Assembly (NCBI RefSeq): GCF_009299475.1
Contig: NZ_WBSN01000005.1
Span: 111,102 to 175,101, forward strand
DNA from: Bifidobacterium avesanii
GTDB lineage: Bacteria > Actinomycetota > Actinomycetes > Actinomycetales > Bifidobacteriaceae
Direction: 5' to 3'
DNA length: 64,000 nt
Under the pieces are notes generated by a model. The model was not told the DNA's origin and ran no database searches. It saw only the letters and a program-made list of their open reading frames with translations. Below are positions 8,503 to 16,421 of the stretch, one piece after another. The position numbers and the translations under genes were made by a program. Position 1 is the stretch's first letter. Each line of letters starts with the position of its first letter.

Positions 8503-10096
8503 CGGATCCCTCCCGTTCGGCGGCCAAGCCGCCAGCCTGACCGGCAGCTGGAACTGGACCGGCGTCCCGGCCGGCGAGCCGTCCCCATTCGACCACGCGC
8601 CCGGCGTCGAGGCGTAGCACGTGGGTGCAGTGGTCCGCGACGGCGCGCATGTCGTGGCTGATCATGATCACGGTGGTCCCCCGCCGGTTGAGCGCGTCCA
8701 CCGCGCCGAGCAGCCTCGCGGAGCGTTTGCGGTCGAGCCCGGCGGTCGGCTCGTCGAGCACCAGCACGTCGGTTCCCATGGCGAGCACCGAGGCGAGGGC
8801 CACGGCACGACGGTCGCCGTACCCGAGCGTGGCCGGGGACACGTCCGCCAGGTCGCGCAGGTCGAACAGGTCGAGCATGCGTTCCACGGCGGCGTCCACT
8901 TCCGGGGCGGGCCGGCCGAGCGCCTTGGCCCCGAACGCGATTTCCTCGCGCGTGGAGGCGCAGAAGATCTGGTGGTCGGGGTTCTGGAACACGTATCCGA
9001 CGTGCCGGGCAAGCCCTCCGACCGTATGCCCGCGGGTGTCGAGCCCGTCCACGACCACGTTGCCGGCGGTGGGCTTGAGCAGCCCGTTCAGATGCCGGGC
9101 GAAGGTGGTCTTGCCCGATCCGTTCGCGCCGACCAGTCCCACGAACGCGCCGCGCGGGATGTCCACACTCACATCGTCGAGCGCGGCCGGGGCGCCGGCG
9201 GGCAGGCCGGCGTAGCGGTGCGTCAGATGGTCGGCGGCGACCGCCGGGGGCTCGCCGCCGGGCGAATCGGACAACGGGCTTTCGGGCGTGACGCGCAAGC
9301 GTGGCTCCGGCCCGGGCAACGCCACGCCGAGGCCCTCCAGCAGCTCCGGCTCGCGCGCGAACAGGTCCGGCCCGGCGTCGCGCACCACGCGGCCGCGGTC
9401 GAGCACGACCACGCGGTCCGCCCACTGCGCCAGATGGTCGGTGTCCTGTTCGGCCATGACGACGGTGAGGCTGCGCCCGGATGCGGCGCGCGCCCGCCGG
9501 ATGCCGGACAGCGCCTTGAAGACCTCGCGTCGGCCGTCCGGGTCGAGCGCGGCGGTCGGCTCGTCGAGGATGAGGACGTCCGGCTCCCCCGCGAGCGCCG
9601 CGGCGATGGCCACGCGCTGCATCTGCCCGCCGGACAGGCTCGTCGGCACGCGGCCGCGGAAGCCGTCAAGGCCCACGAGCCGCAGCACGTCGTCGATGCG
9701 CCGGTCCATGAGCGCGGGATCCATGCCGCGCTGTTCGAGCGGAAACGCGATCTCCTCCTCCACGGACGCGCAGAACAGCTGGGATTCGGGGTCCTGCTGC
9801 ACGTAGCCCACGCGCCGGGACAGGTCCGCCACGGCCGTCTCGCCGGTGCGCATGCCGGCCACGGTCACGCTTCCGGCCATGTCGCCGTCGGCGAGCTCGG
9901 GGATGATGCCGGCCAACGCCATAAGCAGCGTTGATTTGCCGGCGCCGGTGGGACCGACCACGCCGACGAACTCGCCGGGCCGGACGGTCAGGTCAACGCC
10001 GCGAAGCCCGGGGACCGGCCGGCCGCCGTCGATGATCGGCGCGTACCGCCAGCCAAGCCCCCGGGCTTCGATCAGCGCGTGCGCGGATGGGTTCAC
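8492..10096 (-). CDS. Fused ECF ATPase (EcfA-EcfA' in one 534-aa chain)
   Basis: Two ABC ATPase domains in one polypeptide supply both nucleotide-binding subunits of the ECF transporter. Domain 1 has Walker A GPTGAGKST (about 48-56), QQDPESQLF, LSGGQMQRVAIA (about 153) and LILDEPTAALD. Domain 2 has Walker A GANGSGKTT (about 320), FQNPDHQIF and LVLDEPTAGLD. Its signature reads TLGYGDRRAVALA instead of LSGGQ, so one of the two composite ATP sites is probably impaired. The start is a GTG at 10096 that overlaps the stop of the S-component gene as GTGA. Upstream in-frame ATGs lie inside the S gene and were rejected. Confidence 0.92.
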   Translation of the reverse strand: MNPSAHALIEARGLGWRYAPIIDGGRPVPGLRGVDLTVRPGEFVGVVGPTGAGKSTLLMALAGIIPELADGDMAGSVTVAGMRTGETAVADLSRRVGYVQQDPESQLFCASVEEEIAFPLEQRGMDPALMDRRIDDVLRLVGLDGFRGRVPTSLSGGQMQRVAIAAALAGEPDVLILDEPTAALDPDGRREVFKALSGIRRARAASGRSLTVVMAEQDTDHLAQWADRVVVLDRGRVVRDAGPDLFAREPELLEGLGVALPGPEPRLRVTPESPLSDSPGGEPPAVAADHLTHRYAGLPAGAPAALDDVSVDIPRGAFVGLVGANGSGKTTFARHLNGLLKPTAGNVVVDGLDTRGHTVGGLARHVGYVFQNPDHQIFCASTREEIAFGAKALGRPAPEVDAAVERMLDLFDLRDLADVSPATLGYGDRRAVALASVLAMGTDVLVLDEPTAGLDRKRSARLLGAVDALNRRGTTVIMISHDMRAVADHCTHVLRLDAGRVVEWGRLAGRDAGPVPAAGQAGGLAAEREGSDGR

Positions 10097-10632
10097 TCGC
10101 CCGCCTTGACGCCGAGGTTGCCGAGGCGCACCAGCGGCGGGTAGGCCTTGCGCACGGCGGCGAACAGGGCGAAGCCGATCACCAGTCCCACGGCGGCCTG
10201 CGCGGAGTTGCCGAGCACCTCGCCCAGGGCCGGGCCCCAGCCGGAGAGGATGCCGCCGGCGATGAAGTAGCCGAACACCTTCCACACGCCGGCCACCACG
10301 GACCACAGGATCACGTCGAACGGCTTGAACCTGCGCACGGCAGCGCCCACGATGACGGCCTGCACGCCGTCGATGACGAAGGTGAAGACGGCCCACTGCG
10401 GGTAGCCGCTGATGAGGTCGCCGAGCGCCGGGCCGAGGCCGCCGATGATGCCGCCGACCCACGGGCCGAACGCGTAGGAGGCGAAGAAGATCATCGCGTC
10501 GGACAGGTTGAGGTAGCCGCGCGTGGGCGTGGGGATCTTGACGAACATGGTGACCACGGTGGTCACGGCGGTCATGATGGCGATCAGCGGAATGGTGGAG
10601 GCGGTGAGCGCCTTCTGGGTTTTGGCAGCCAT
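10093..10632 (-). CDS. ECF transporter S component (substrate-binding membrane protein)
   Basis: This 179-aa, about six-helix protein is the substrate-capturing subunit of the ECF importer and resembles the ECF-ribofla_trS/HmpT/QueT group. It has the TPTRGYLNLSDAMIFFASY segment and the FGPWVGGIIGGLGPALGDL helix pair typical of these proteins. It is first in the operon; its stop overlaps the ATPase start by 4 bp. I chose the ATG at 10632 because GAGAGGG lies 4 nt upstream; an ATG 42 bp earlier has no ribosome site. The dedicated A and T subunits show a group I ECF system. The vitamin cannot be assigned from sequence and I see no riboswitch that would reveal it. Confidence 0.85.
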   Translation of the reverse strand: MAAKTQKALTASTIPLIAIMTAVTTVVTMFVKIPTPTRGYLNLSDAMIFFASYAFGPWVGGIIGGLGPALGDLISGYPQWAVFTFVIDGVQAVIVGAAVRRFKPFDVILWSVVAGVWKVFGYFIAGGILSGWGPALGEVLGNSAQAAVGLVIGFALFAAVRKAYPPLVRLGNLGVKAGE

Positions 10633-11021
10633 ATTTCCCTCTCTTCTTTCAAAACATATGACTTCGACTGCCAATATAGTACAAATTGAAAGTAAACTGC
10701 GCTGTTTTCTTTCAAAAGATCAAAATATGGCGTGGAATGGCGAAAGGGGGTTCGCATCCTCCGCCACTCGTCGCCTGCCGTTTGCCGTCCGCCGCTTGCC
10801 GCCTCGCCGCTTACCGACACCGGCGAGACGTCCGGCCCGCGAAAGGAATGCCCCGCATCCATCACACGAACCGCAAACGAACATGTCACCGTCCGTGGAC
10901 AGCCCCGCGGCGACCGGAGACGCACGCGGCCGGCGCAAACGGGCGAAGGCCCCGCGACATGACACGCGGGGCCTTCGCCATGGCTGGATCAATCAATTCG
11001 GGAGAATCGGCGGGGACTGCC
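10633..11021. other. Upstream region of the ECF operon; AT-rich with CTTTCAA/TTGAAAG half-sites
   Basis: No gene is visible. The 100 bp before the S-component gene are strikingly AT-rich against the GC-rich background, as expected for a promoter. They carry three related half-sites: CTTTCAAAA at 10646-10654, TTGAAAG at 10686-10692 (inverted) and CTTTCAAAA at 10709-10717. These may be an operator set, but I cannot name the regulator. I could not place a convincing -35/-10 pair. The far end holds the metY terminator. Confidence 0.4.
10942..10979 (-). terminator. Terminator after metY
   Basis: Perfect 15-bp inverted repeat (10942-10956 with 10965-10979, GGCGAAGGCCCCGCG and complement) with an 8-nt loop, placed 42 bp past the metY stop. 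No long T-run follows on the minus strand, as is common for strong GC stems in bifidobacteria. Confidence 0.75.
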
Positions 11022-12338
11022 TCACTTGGCGAGGCCGGAGGCGCGGACCGCCTCGAAGCCGGCCTTGAGGTCGTCGAGGATGTCCTCGATGTTCTCGGTG
11101 CCGATGGACAGGCGGATGGTGCCCTGGTGGATGCCCTGGTCCTCGAGCTCCTCGATGGTCTCCTGGGAGTGGGTGGTGGAGGCCGGGTGGATCACGAGGG
11201 ACTTCACATCAGCCACGTTGGCCAGCAGGCTGAACAGGTGCAGGTTGTCGATGAAGACGCGCGCCGCGTCCTTGCCGCCCTTGATGTCGAACGTGAAGAT
11301 AGAGCCGGCGCCGTTCGGGAAGTACTTCTCGTACAGCGCGTGGTCGCGGCGGCCCGGGATGGACGGGTGGGACACGGACTCGACCTCCGGCACGGTCTGC
11401 AGGTACTCGACGACCTTGAGCGCGTTCTGCACGTGGCGCTCGACGCGCAGGGACAGGGTCTCGGTGCCCTGCAGCAGCAGGAAGGCCGCGAACGGGGACA
11501 GGGTGGCGCCGGTGTCGCGCAGCAGGATGGCGCGGATGCGGGTCACGAAGGCCGTGCCGCCGAGGGCCTCGTAGAAGTTGAGGCCATGGTAGGACGGATC
11601 CGGCTCGGTGAGGGTCGGGAACTTGCCCGGCACCTCGGCCCAGTTGAACTTGCCGCCCTCGACGACGACGCCGCCCAGCGTGGTGCCGTGGCCGCCGATG
11701 AACTTGGTGGCGGACTCCACCACGACGTCCGCGCCGTGCTCGAGCGGGCGGAACAGGTACGGGGTGGCGAAGGTGTTGTCCACGACGACCGGCAGATGGT
11801 GCTTATGGGCGATCTCGGAGATGGCCTCGAAGTCCGGCAGGTCGGCGTTCGGGTTGCCGAAGGTCTCGAAGTAGACGAGCTTGGTGTTCTCCTGGATGGC
11901 GTCCTCGAAGTTCTGCGGGACCTCCGGATCGACGAAGGTGGTGGTGATGCCGTCGCGCGGCAGGGTGTGCTTGAGCAGGTTGAAGGTGCCGCCGTAGATG
12001 TTCTTGGAGGAGACGATGTGGTCGCCGGACTGGGTGATGTTGCGCACCGCGTACTCGACGGCCGCGGCGCCGGAGGCCACCGCGATGCCGGCGGTGCCGC
12101 CTTCGAGGGCGGCGATGCGGTCCTCGAACACGCCCTGGGTGGAGTTGGTCAGGCGGCCGTAGATGTTGCCGGGATCGGCGAGGCCAAAGCGGGCCTCGGC
12201 GTGGTCGAAGTTGTGGAAGACGTAGCTGGTGGTCGCGTAGATCGGGACCGCGCGGGAATCGGTCGCCGGGTCGGCGTGCTCCTGGCCGACGTGCAGCTGC
12301 AGGGTTTCGAAACGGTACTTCTTGTTGGCCTCGGTCAT
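11022..12338 (-). CDS. metY: O-acetylhomoserine sulfhydrylase (homocysteine synthase)
   Basis: A PLP enzyme that makes homocysteine from O-acetylhomoserine and sulfide. The 438-aa length and opening ([20 protein letters not shown]) are those of the MetY/CysD branch of the Cys/Met-metabolism family, not cystathionine gamma-synthase. The PLP lysine is K212 in [11 protein letters not shown], and the YGRLTNSTQ segment (about residue 60) binds cofactor phosphate. AAGGAG lies 6 nt before the ATG. It is monocistronic: a terminator follows and a 680-bp intergenic region precedes. A GCC-rich inverted repeat in the leader (about 12377-12406) could be an attenuator, but this is weak. Confidence 0.93.
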   Translation of the reverse strand: MTEANKKYRFETLQLHVGQEHADPATDSRAVPIYATTSYVFHNFDHAEARFGLADPGNIYGRLTNSTQGVFEDRIAALEGGTAGIAVASGAAAVEYAVRNITQSGDHIVSSKNIYGGTFNLLKHTLPRDGITTTFVDPEVPQNFEDAIQENTKLVYFETFGNPNADLPDFEAISEIAHKHHLPVVVDNTFATPYLFRPLEHGADVVVESATKFIGGHGTTLGGVVVEGGKFNWAEVPGKFPTLTEPDPSYHGLNFYEALGGTAFVTRIRAILLRDTGATLSPFAAFLLLQGTETLSLRVERHVQNALKVVEYLQTVPEVESVSHPSIPGRRDHALYEKYFPNGAGSIFTFDIKGGKDAARVFIDNLHLFSLLANVADVKSLVIHPASTTHSQETIEELEDQGIHQGTIRLSIGTENIEDILDDLKAGFEAVRASGLAK

Positions 12339-13020
12339 GAGGTGCTCCTTCGTGTTGATGCGGGTACTGCTCTGTTCGCCACCCGCCGGCCGTGAGGCGG
12401 TTGGCGAGGTGTTGGTTATGACCCTACGGCGGGCCGCCCGCCCCGCGCAAGCCGAACGCTATCCGTGTTATCTATAGCCCCTTCAAATCCCATACGGCAG
12501 TAGGCCTGAGCACCTGTCGACAACCCGCCTTCCCGTCCGAAAAAACGCGCGACACGCCGACGCGAGCGACGGGATTGCGGTGAGCCGCCGGCCGTCCTGA
12601 ACATGCGACGGAGCCTCGAGCGCTTCCACCGCCGACCGTGAACGACATTCGTCCGCGTGCAGGCGTGACAGAGTCCGCGCCGTGACAAGGACCGTGACAA
12701 AGTCCGTCCGCGCACGGTCGCGTGCATCGCACGACGGCGGAATCACGCCGATTTCACTCGGCCGTGACCATGCATGGACGGTCTACGTCACGCGCACGGT
12801 CACGCATGGTCGCGGTCCGCGCCGCATGCGCGCCGTCGCACGCCACGCATGCCCCGATCGGCCCAACCTGTGCCCCCTCGCAGCGCAAATTGGACCGATC
12901 CGGGGATTGTGAACGCTCACGAAGCATCGAAAAACGCGCGATCGGTCCAAGCTGCCACACATGGGGCGCAGGTTGGAACGATCGCGCGTTCGGGGTTCGG
13001 ATTCGGCGCGGATGCTCGGC
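12339..13020. other. 682-bp intergenic region upstream of metY
   Basis: No gene is supported. Nearest metY there is an inverted repeat CGCC-acccGCC...GGCggttGGCG (about 12377-12406). Three GTGACA direct repeats lie at about 12664, 12681 and 12693 (CGTGACAGAGTCCG / CGTGACAAGG / CGTGACAAAGTCCG), and more GTGAC/GTCAC words occur up to 12820. The end facing pdxT holds hairpin cluster B. The GTGACA series may be a regulator-binding tract; nothing identifies the protein. Confidence 0.5.
12852..12988. repeat. Hairpin repeat cluster B (two copies)
   Basis: Copy B1: CCCCGATCGGCCCAA at 12852-12866 with a near-complement at 12890-12905. Copy B2: CGCGCGATCGGTCCAA at 12935-12950 with TTGGAACGATCGCGCG at 12973-12988 (one mismatch in 16). 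The spacing is about 84 bp, matching the other clusters. A CATCGAAAAACGC stretch precedes B2, similar to the CCGAAAAAYGCC stretches before copies of cluster C. Confidence 0.8.
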
Positions 13021-13644
13021 CTACAGGCCGAGGAACAGCTCGTGGATGCGCGTGTCCCCGGTGAGCTCCGGGTGGAACGCCGTGGCGATGATGTTGCCCT
13101 GCCGCAGGGCCACCGGATGCCCGTCCACGCTGGTCTCCACGGTGGCGCGGGGGCCGACGGAGACCACGTACGGCCCGCGGATGAACACGAGCGGGAAGTC
13201 CGCGATGGACCCGCCGAACGAGCCGGTGCCGCTGAACGAGCCGAGCTGGCGGCCGTACGCGTTGCGGCGCACGGTGGCGTCGAGCGCCCCGAAGTAGACG
13301 TTCGGGTCGTTGTCGAGCCGGGCGGCGAGCAGGATCATGCCGGCGCAGGTGCCGAACACGGGCTTGCCGGCGGCGATGTGCCGCACGATCGGATCGAACA
13401 GCCCGGTGGAGCGCAGCAGCTTGCCCTGCGTGGTCGACTCGCCGCCGGGCAGGATCACCCGGTCGATCGAGTCGTCGAAGTCGGAGGCCTGGCGCAGCAG
13501 CTTCCACGGCGCGCCGAGCCGGTCGAGCATGGCGGCGTGTTCGGCGAACGCGCCCTGCACGGCGAGGATGCCGGTCACGCCGCGGCCCGCGGCCTCGGCG
13601 CCGTCCGACTCCTCCTTGTCGATGTATTCGGCTGCGACGACCAT
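13021..13644 (-). CDS. pdxT: Pyridoxal 5'-phosphate synthase glutaminase subunit PdxT
   Basis: This subunit releases ammonia from glutamine and channels it to PdxS for de novo PLP synthesis. It has the class I-like triad: nucleophile C100 in FGTCAGMIL, and H191 and E193 in TAFHPELT near the C-terminus. The ILAVQGAFAEH opening and PGGESTTQGKLL oxyanion loop are characteristic. An extra 22 or so residues precede the usual start; the ATG at 13644 follows the pdxS stop by only 3 bp, so coupling favours it. There is no other gene in the operon. Confidence 0.95.
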   Translation of the reverse strand: MVVAAEYIDKEESDGAEAAGRGVTGILAVQGAFAEHAAMLDRLGAPWKLLRQASDFDDSIDRVILPGGESTTQGKLLRSTGLFDPIVRHIAAGKPVFGTCAGMILLAARLDNDPNVYFGALDATVRRNAYGRQLGSFSGTGSFGGSIADFPLVFIRGPYVVSVGPRATVETSVDGHPVALRQGNIIATAFHPELTGDTRIHELFLGL

Positions 13645-13647
13645 GGC

Positions 13648-14523
13648 TCACTCCCCGCGGGCGGCCATGATGGTCTGGATCTCGTCCTCGTTGATGCCCA
13701 CCATGGCCTCGCCGAGGTTGGCGGACAGCTTGGCGAGCAGGTCGGCGTCGCGCCAGTTGGCGGTGGCCTGCACGATCGCGGCCGCGCGCTTGGCCGGATC
13801 GCCGGACTTGAAGATGCCGGAGCCCACGAACACGCCCTCGGCGCCAAGCTCCATCATGAGGGCCGCGTCGGCCGGGGTGGCCACGCCGCCGGCGGCGAAG
13901 TTGACGACGGGCAGGCGGCCGTTGTCGTGCACGTACTTGGCGAGGTCGTAGGGCACGGCGAGCTGCTTGGCCGCCTCATAGACCTCGTCGTCGCGCAGGC
14001 CCGCGAGCTCGCGGATCTGCTTGTTCATGGTGCGCATGTGGCGCACGGCCTGGATCACGTCGCCGGTGCCGGGCTCGCCCTTGGTGCGGATCATGGCCGC
14101 GCCCTCCGCGATGCGGCGCAGCGCCTCGCCGAGGTTCTTGGCGCCGCACACGAACGGCACGTCGAACTGGTTCTTGTCGATGTGGTACACGTCGTCCGCC
14201 GGAGAGAGCACCTCGGACTCGTCGATGTAGTCGATGTCGATGGCCTGCAGGATGCGCGCCTCGGCGATGTGGCCGATGCGCACCTTGGCCATGACGGGGA
14301 TGGAGACGGCCTCCTGAATGCCGCGGATCATGGCCGGGTCGCTCATGCGCGAGACGCCGCCGGCGGCGCGGATGTCCGCGGGGATGCGCTCGAGCGCCAT
14401 GACCGCGCAGGCGCCGGCGTCCTCGGCCACGCGCGCCTGCTCGGGGGTGGTGACGTCCATGATCACGCCGCCCTTGAGCATCTGCGCAAGATTCCTGTTG
14501 AGTTCCGCCCTGTTTTCAGCCAT
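13648..14523 (-). CDS. pdxS: Pyridoxal 5'-phosphate synthase lyase subunit PdxS
   Basis: This subunit condenses ribose 5-phosphate, glyceraldehyde 3-phosphate and ammonia from PdxT into PLP. The 291-aa TIM barrel is highly conserved, with Schiff-base lysines K80 ([10 protein letters not shown]) and K148 ([11 protein letters not shown]) and the DYIDESEVL strand. The ATG has GGGAACGG upstream. It is first in the pdxS-pdxT operon and divergent from the B6 salvage kinase, so this cell can both make and recycle PLP. A MocR-type PdxR regulator is often linked in actinobacteria but is not in this window. Confidence 0.97.
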   Translation of the reverse strand: MAENRAELNRNLAQMLKGGVIMDVTTPEQARVAEDAGACAVMALERIPADIRAAGGVSRMSDPAMIRGIQEAVSIPVMAKVRIGHIAEARILQAIDIDYIDESEVLSPADDVYHIDKNQFDVPFVCGAKNLGEALRRIAEGAAMIRTKGEPGTGDVIQAVRHMRTMNKQIRELAGLRDDEVYEAAKQLAVPYDLAKYVHDNGRLPVVNFAAGGVATPADAALMMELGAEGVFVGSGIFKSGDPAKRAAAIVQATANWRDADLLAKLSANLGEAMVGINEDEIQTIMAARGE

Positions 14524-14830
14524 ATCCGTTCCCTTCGTTCGCGGCCGACGCCATGAGGCTGTGAGTTTTCAGTGCATATGCTACGGGTTCGGATCGCGCG
14601 CCCGGCCTGCCGGTTCCGCGATGCGCCGTCCCTCCGCCGCCGGCCCCGGACGGCGCCTCGCGCGATTCGCACGCCGATCGCGTCGGCGGGTTTCAGTCCC
14701 CTCGCGCCCGGCCCGGATGCGTGCGGTTTTCGCAAGTCGTCCGCCGCACCACGCCACCCTCACACGGATTGTGAAGATTTCGTGACCGTGATGGCCGCGA
14801 TGGTTCGGCGTGTCGCTAAAGTCGTGACTC
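14524..14830. other. Divergent promoter region between pdxS and the B6 kinase
   Basis: 307 bp with no gene. It must carry both promoters. On the pdxS side the AT-richest part is around 14555-14585. I could not place convincing -35/-10 boxes on either strand. Confidence 0.4.
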
Positions 14831-15727
14831 ATGAGCCAAGACGTGAAGCTGTATTCAAGGGATCCGCGCTACATTCCGCGCGTGGCCGCCGTGCACGACA
14901 TGTGCGGCTACGGCACCTGTTCGCTCACCGCGGCGATCGCGATCCTCTCGGCGTGCGGCTGCGACGCGTGCCCGGTGCCCACCGCGCTGTTCTCCGCGCA
15001 CACGCTGTTCCCCGTCTACACGTTCCACGACACCACCCCCATGCTCGACGGCTACCTCGACGCGTGGCGACGGGAGGGCGTGGCGCTCGACGGCGTCTAC
15101 TCCGGCTTTCTGGGCAACGCCGCGCAGGTGGCCGTGATCGAGCGCCTGTACCGGGACTACCCCGCGGCGCTGCGGCTCGTGGACCCGGTGATGGGCGACG
15201 ACGGCGAGCTCTACCCCACGTACACGCCCGACTTGTGCCGCGCGATGGGCCGCCTCGCCGCCGGCGCGGACGTGCTCATGCCGAACCTCACCGAGGCGGC
15301 CATCCTCACCGGGCGCGACTACCCGGGCCAGAACCTCGACGAGGGCGCGGTGGCCGACTGGCTGGACGCGCTGCTCGGCTTGGGCGCGCGCAACGTGGTG
15401 CTCAAGGGCGTGGACCGCGGCGACGGCATGATCCGCAACTACGTGGCCGGGGCGTCCGGCGGCGGGGCGGACGGACGCGTGGAGATCGCGCACCGGCGCA
15501 TGCCGTTCATGGCCCCCGGCACCGGCGACGTGTTCGCCTCCGCCCTGTGCGGCGGCGTGATGGCGGGGCTCGGGCTCGCGCAGGCGGCGCGCGTGGCCGG
15601 CGAGTTCGTGCGCTCGGCCATGGAGCACACGCCCGACCAGCCCGGCCACGAGCTGCGCGGCGTGAGCTTCGAACTGAGCCTCGGCGAACTCGTCGCGGCG
15701 CTGCGCCGGCAATCGCCGGCCGACTGA
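14831..15727 (+). CDS. pdxY: Pyridoxamine/pyridoxal kinase
   Basis: A ribokinase-fold salvage kinase that phosphorylates B6 vitamers. Near the N-terminus VAAVHDMCGYGTCSL binds substrate; VDPVMGDDGELY (about residue 118) and MPNLTEAAILTG follow the PdxK/PdxY pattern. The C-terminal PGTGDVFASALCGG holds the anion hole and catalytic Asp. Length 298 aa is typical. The insert SGGGADGR near residue 215 is a lineage-specific loop. It lies back-to-back with pdxST, which supports a B6 role rather than hydroxymethylpyrimidine kinase. Confidence 0.85.
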   Translation: MSQDVKLYSRDPRYIPRVAAVHDMCGYGTCSLTAAIAILSACGCDACPVPTALFSAHTLFPVYTFHDTTPMLDGYLDAWRREGVALDGVYSGFLGNAAQVAVIERLYRDYPAALRLVDPVMGDDGELYPTYTPDLCRAMGRLAAGADVLMPNLTEAAILTGRDYPGQNLDEGAVADWLDALLGLGARNVVLKGVDRGDGMIRNYVAGASGGGADGRVEIAHRRMPFMAPGTGDVFASALCGGVMAGLGLAQAARVAGEFVRSAMEHTPDQPGHELRGVSFELSLGELVAALRRQSPAD

Positions 15728-15935
15728 CCCGCGAGCCGGGCCGCCGGGGAGCCGCGCAGTCGAATCCGCGCGGTCGAATCCGCACGGCACATTCGTCCAC
15801 AGGCGCGCGTCCGTCCACCGTTCCGTCCACCGCGGGCGGCGCGACACGCGCGAAACACCCCGACCGGGGGCCACGTCCGCGCACATGCCCCGCTCCGGAT
15901 TGCGGCGACGGCCCGCCGGATGCTCCACTGGAGGC

Positions 15936-16421
15936 ATGAACACAGCAACGCACATCATCTCCGCACACGTCCTTCCCAAATCATCCGCATCATCCGCATC
16001 ATCCGCGACGCCGCTCATCGCCCCGATCGACGCCGCGGCGCTCGATCTGGTCCGCGGCCGGCTCACGCCCCGCCAGCTCGGCCGCGCCGGCGAACGCTAC
16101 GCCGCGCTGTGGCTCGAGGAGCAGGGCTGGCGCATCCTCGACCGCAACTGGCGGTCGCGCTACGGCGAACTGGACCTCATCGCCCTCGATCCGCGCGGCG
16201 AGATCGTCTTCGTGGAGGTCAAGACCCGCCGCTCCTCCATGCAGGGCTCCCCGCAGGAGGCCGTGGACCGGCGCAAGCAGTCGGCCCTGCGCCGGGCCGC
16301 CATGGAGTGGCTGCTGGACGACGCCCACTACGTGCCGCATCAGGGCACCCGCTTCGACGTGATCGCCGTCCGGGTCGCGTCGTCGGGCCCGCAGACCACC
16401 CACATTCCGGGGGCGTTCTGA
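15936..16421 (+). CDS. YraN family (UPF0102) endonuclease-like protein
   Basis: A 161-aa protein of unknown biochemical role with a restriction-endonuclease-like fold. The conserved core is GRAGERYAALWLEEQGWRIL, then GELDLIALD, then FVEVKTRRS, which supply the E-D-ExK type metal site. About 40 non-conserved residues precede it, including an SSASSASSA stretch encoded by a 9-bp repeat (CATCCGCAT, about 15978-16005). The start is uncertain: GGAGG lies only 1 nt before the ATG at 15936, and another in-frame ATG lies at 15885. It overlaps comM (TGATG), and the YraN-comM-dprA order is widely conserved. Confidence 0.85.
   Translation: MNTATHIISAHVLPKSSASSASSATPLIAPIDAAALDLVRGRLTPRQLGRAGERYAALWLEEQGWRILDRNWRSRYGELDLIALDPRGEIVFVEVKTRRSSMQGSPQEAVDRRKQSALRRAAMEWLLDDAHYVPHQGTRFDVIAVRVASSGPQTTHIPGAF

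Noticed and set aside
10633..10941. Vitamin riboswitch before the ECF S component
   Set aside because: I could not find TPP, FMN, preQ1 or THF core motifs; the region is mostly featureless apart from the AT-rich promoter part.
12339..12420. SAM or T-box riboswitch before metY
   Set aside because: Only a simple GCC-rich inverted repeat is visible; the conserved cores of known SAM riboswitches or T-boxes are not recognisable.
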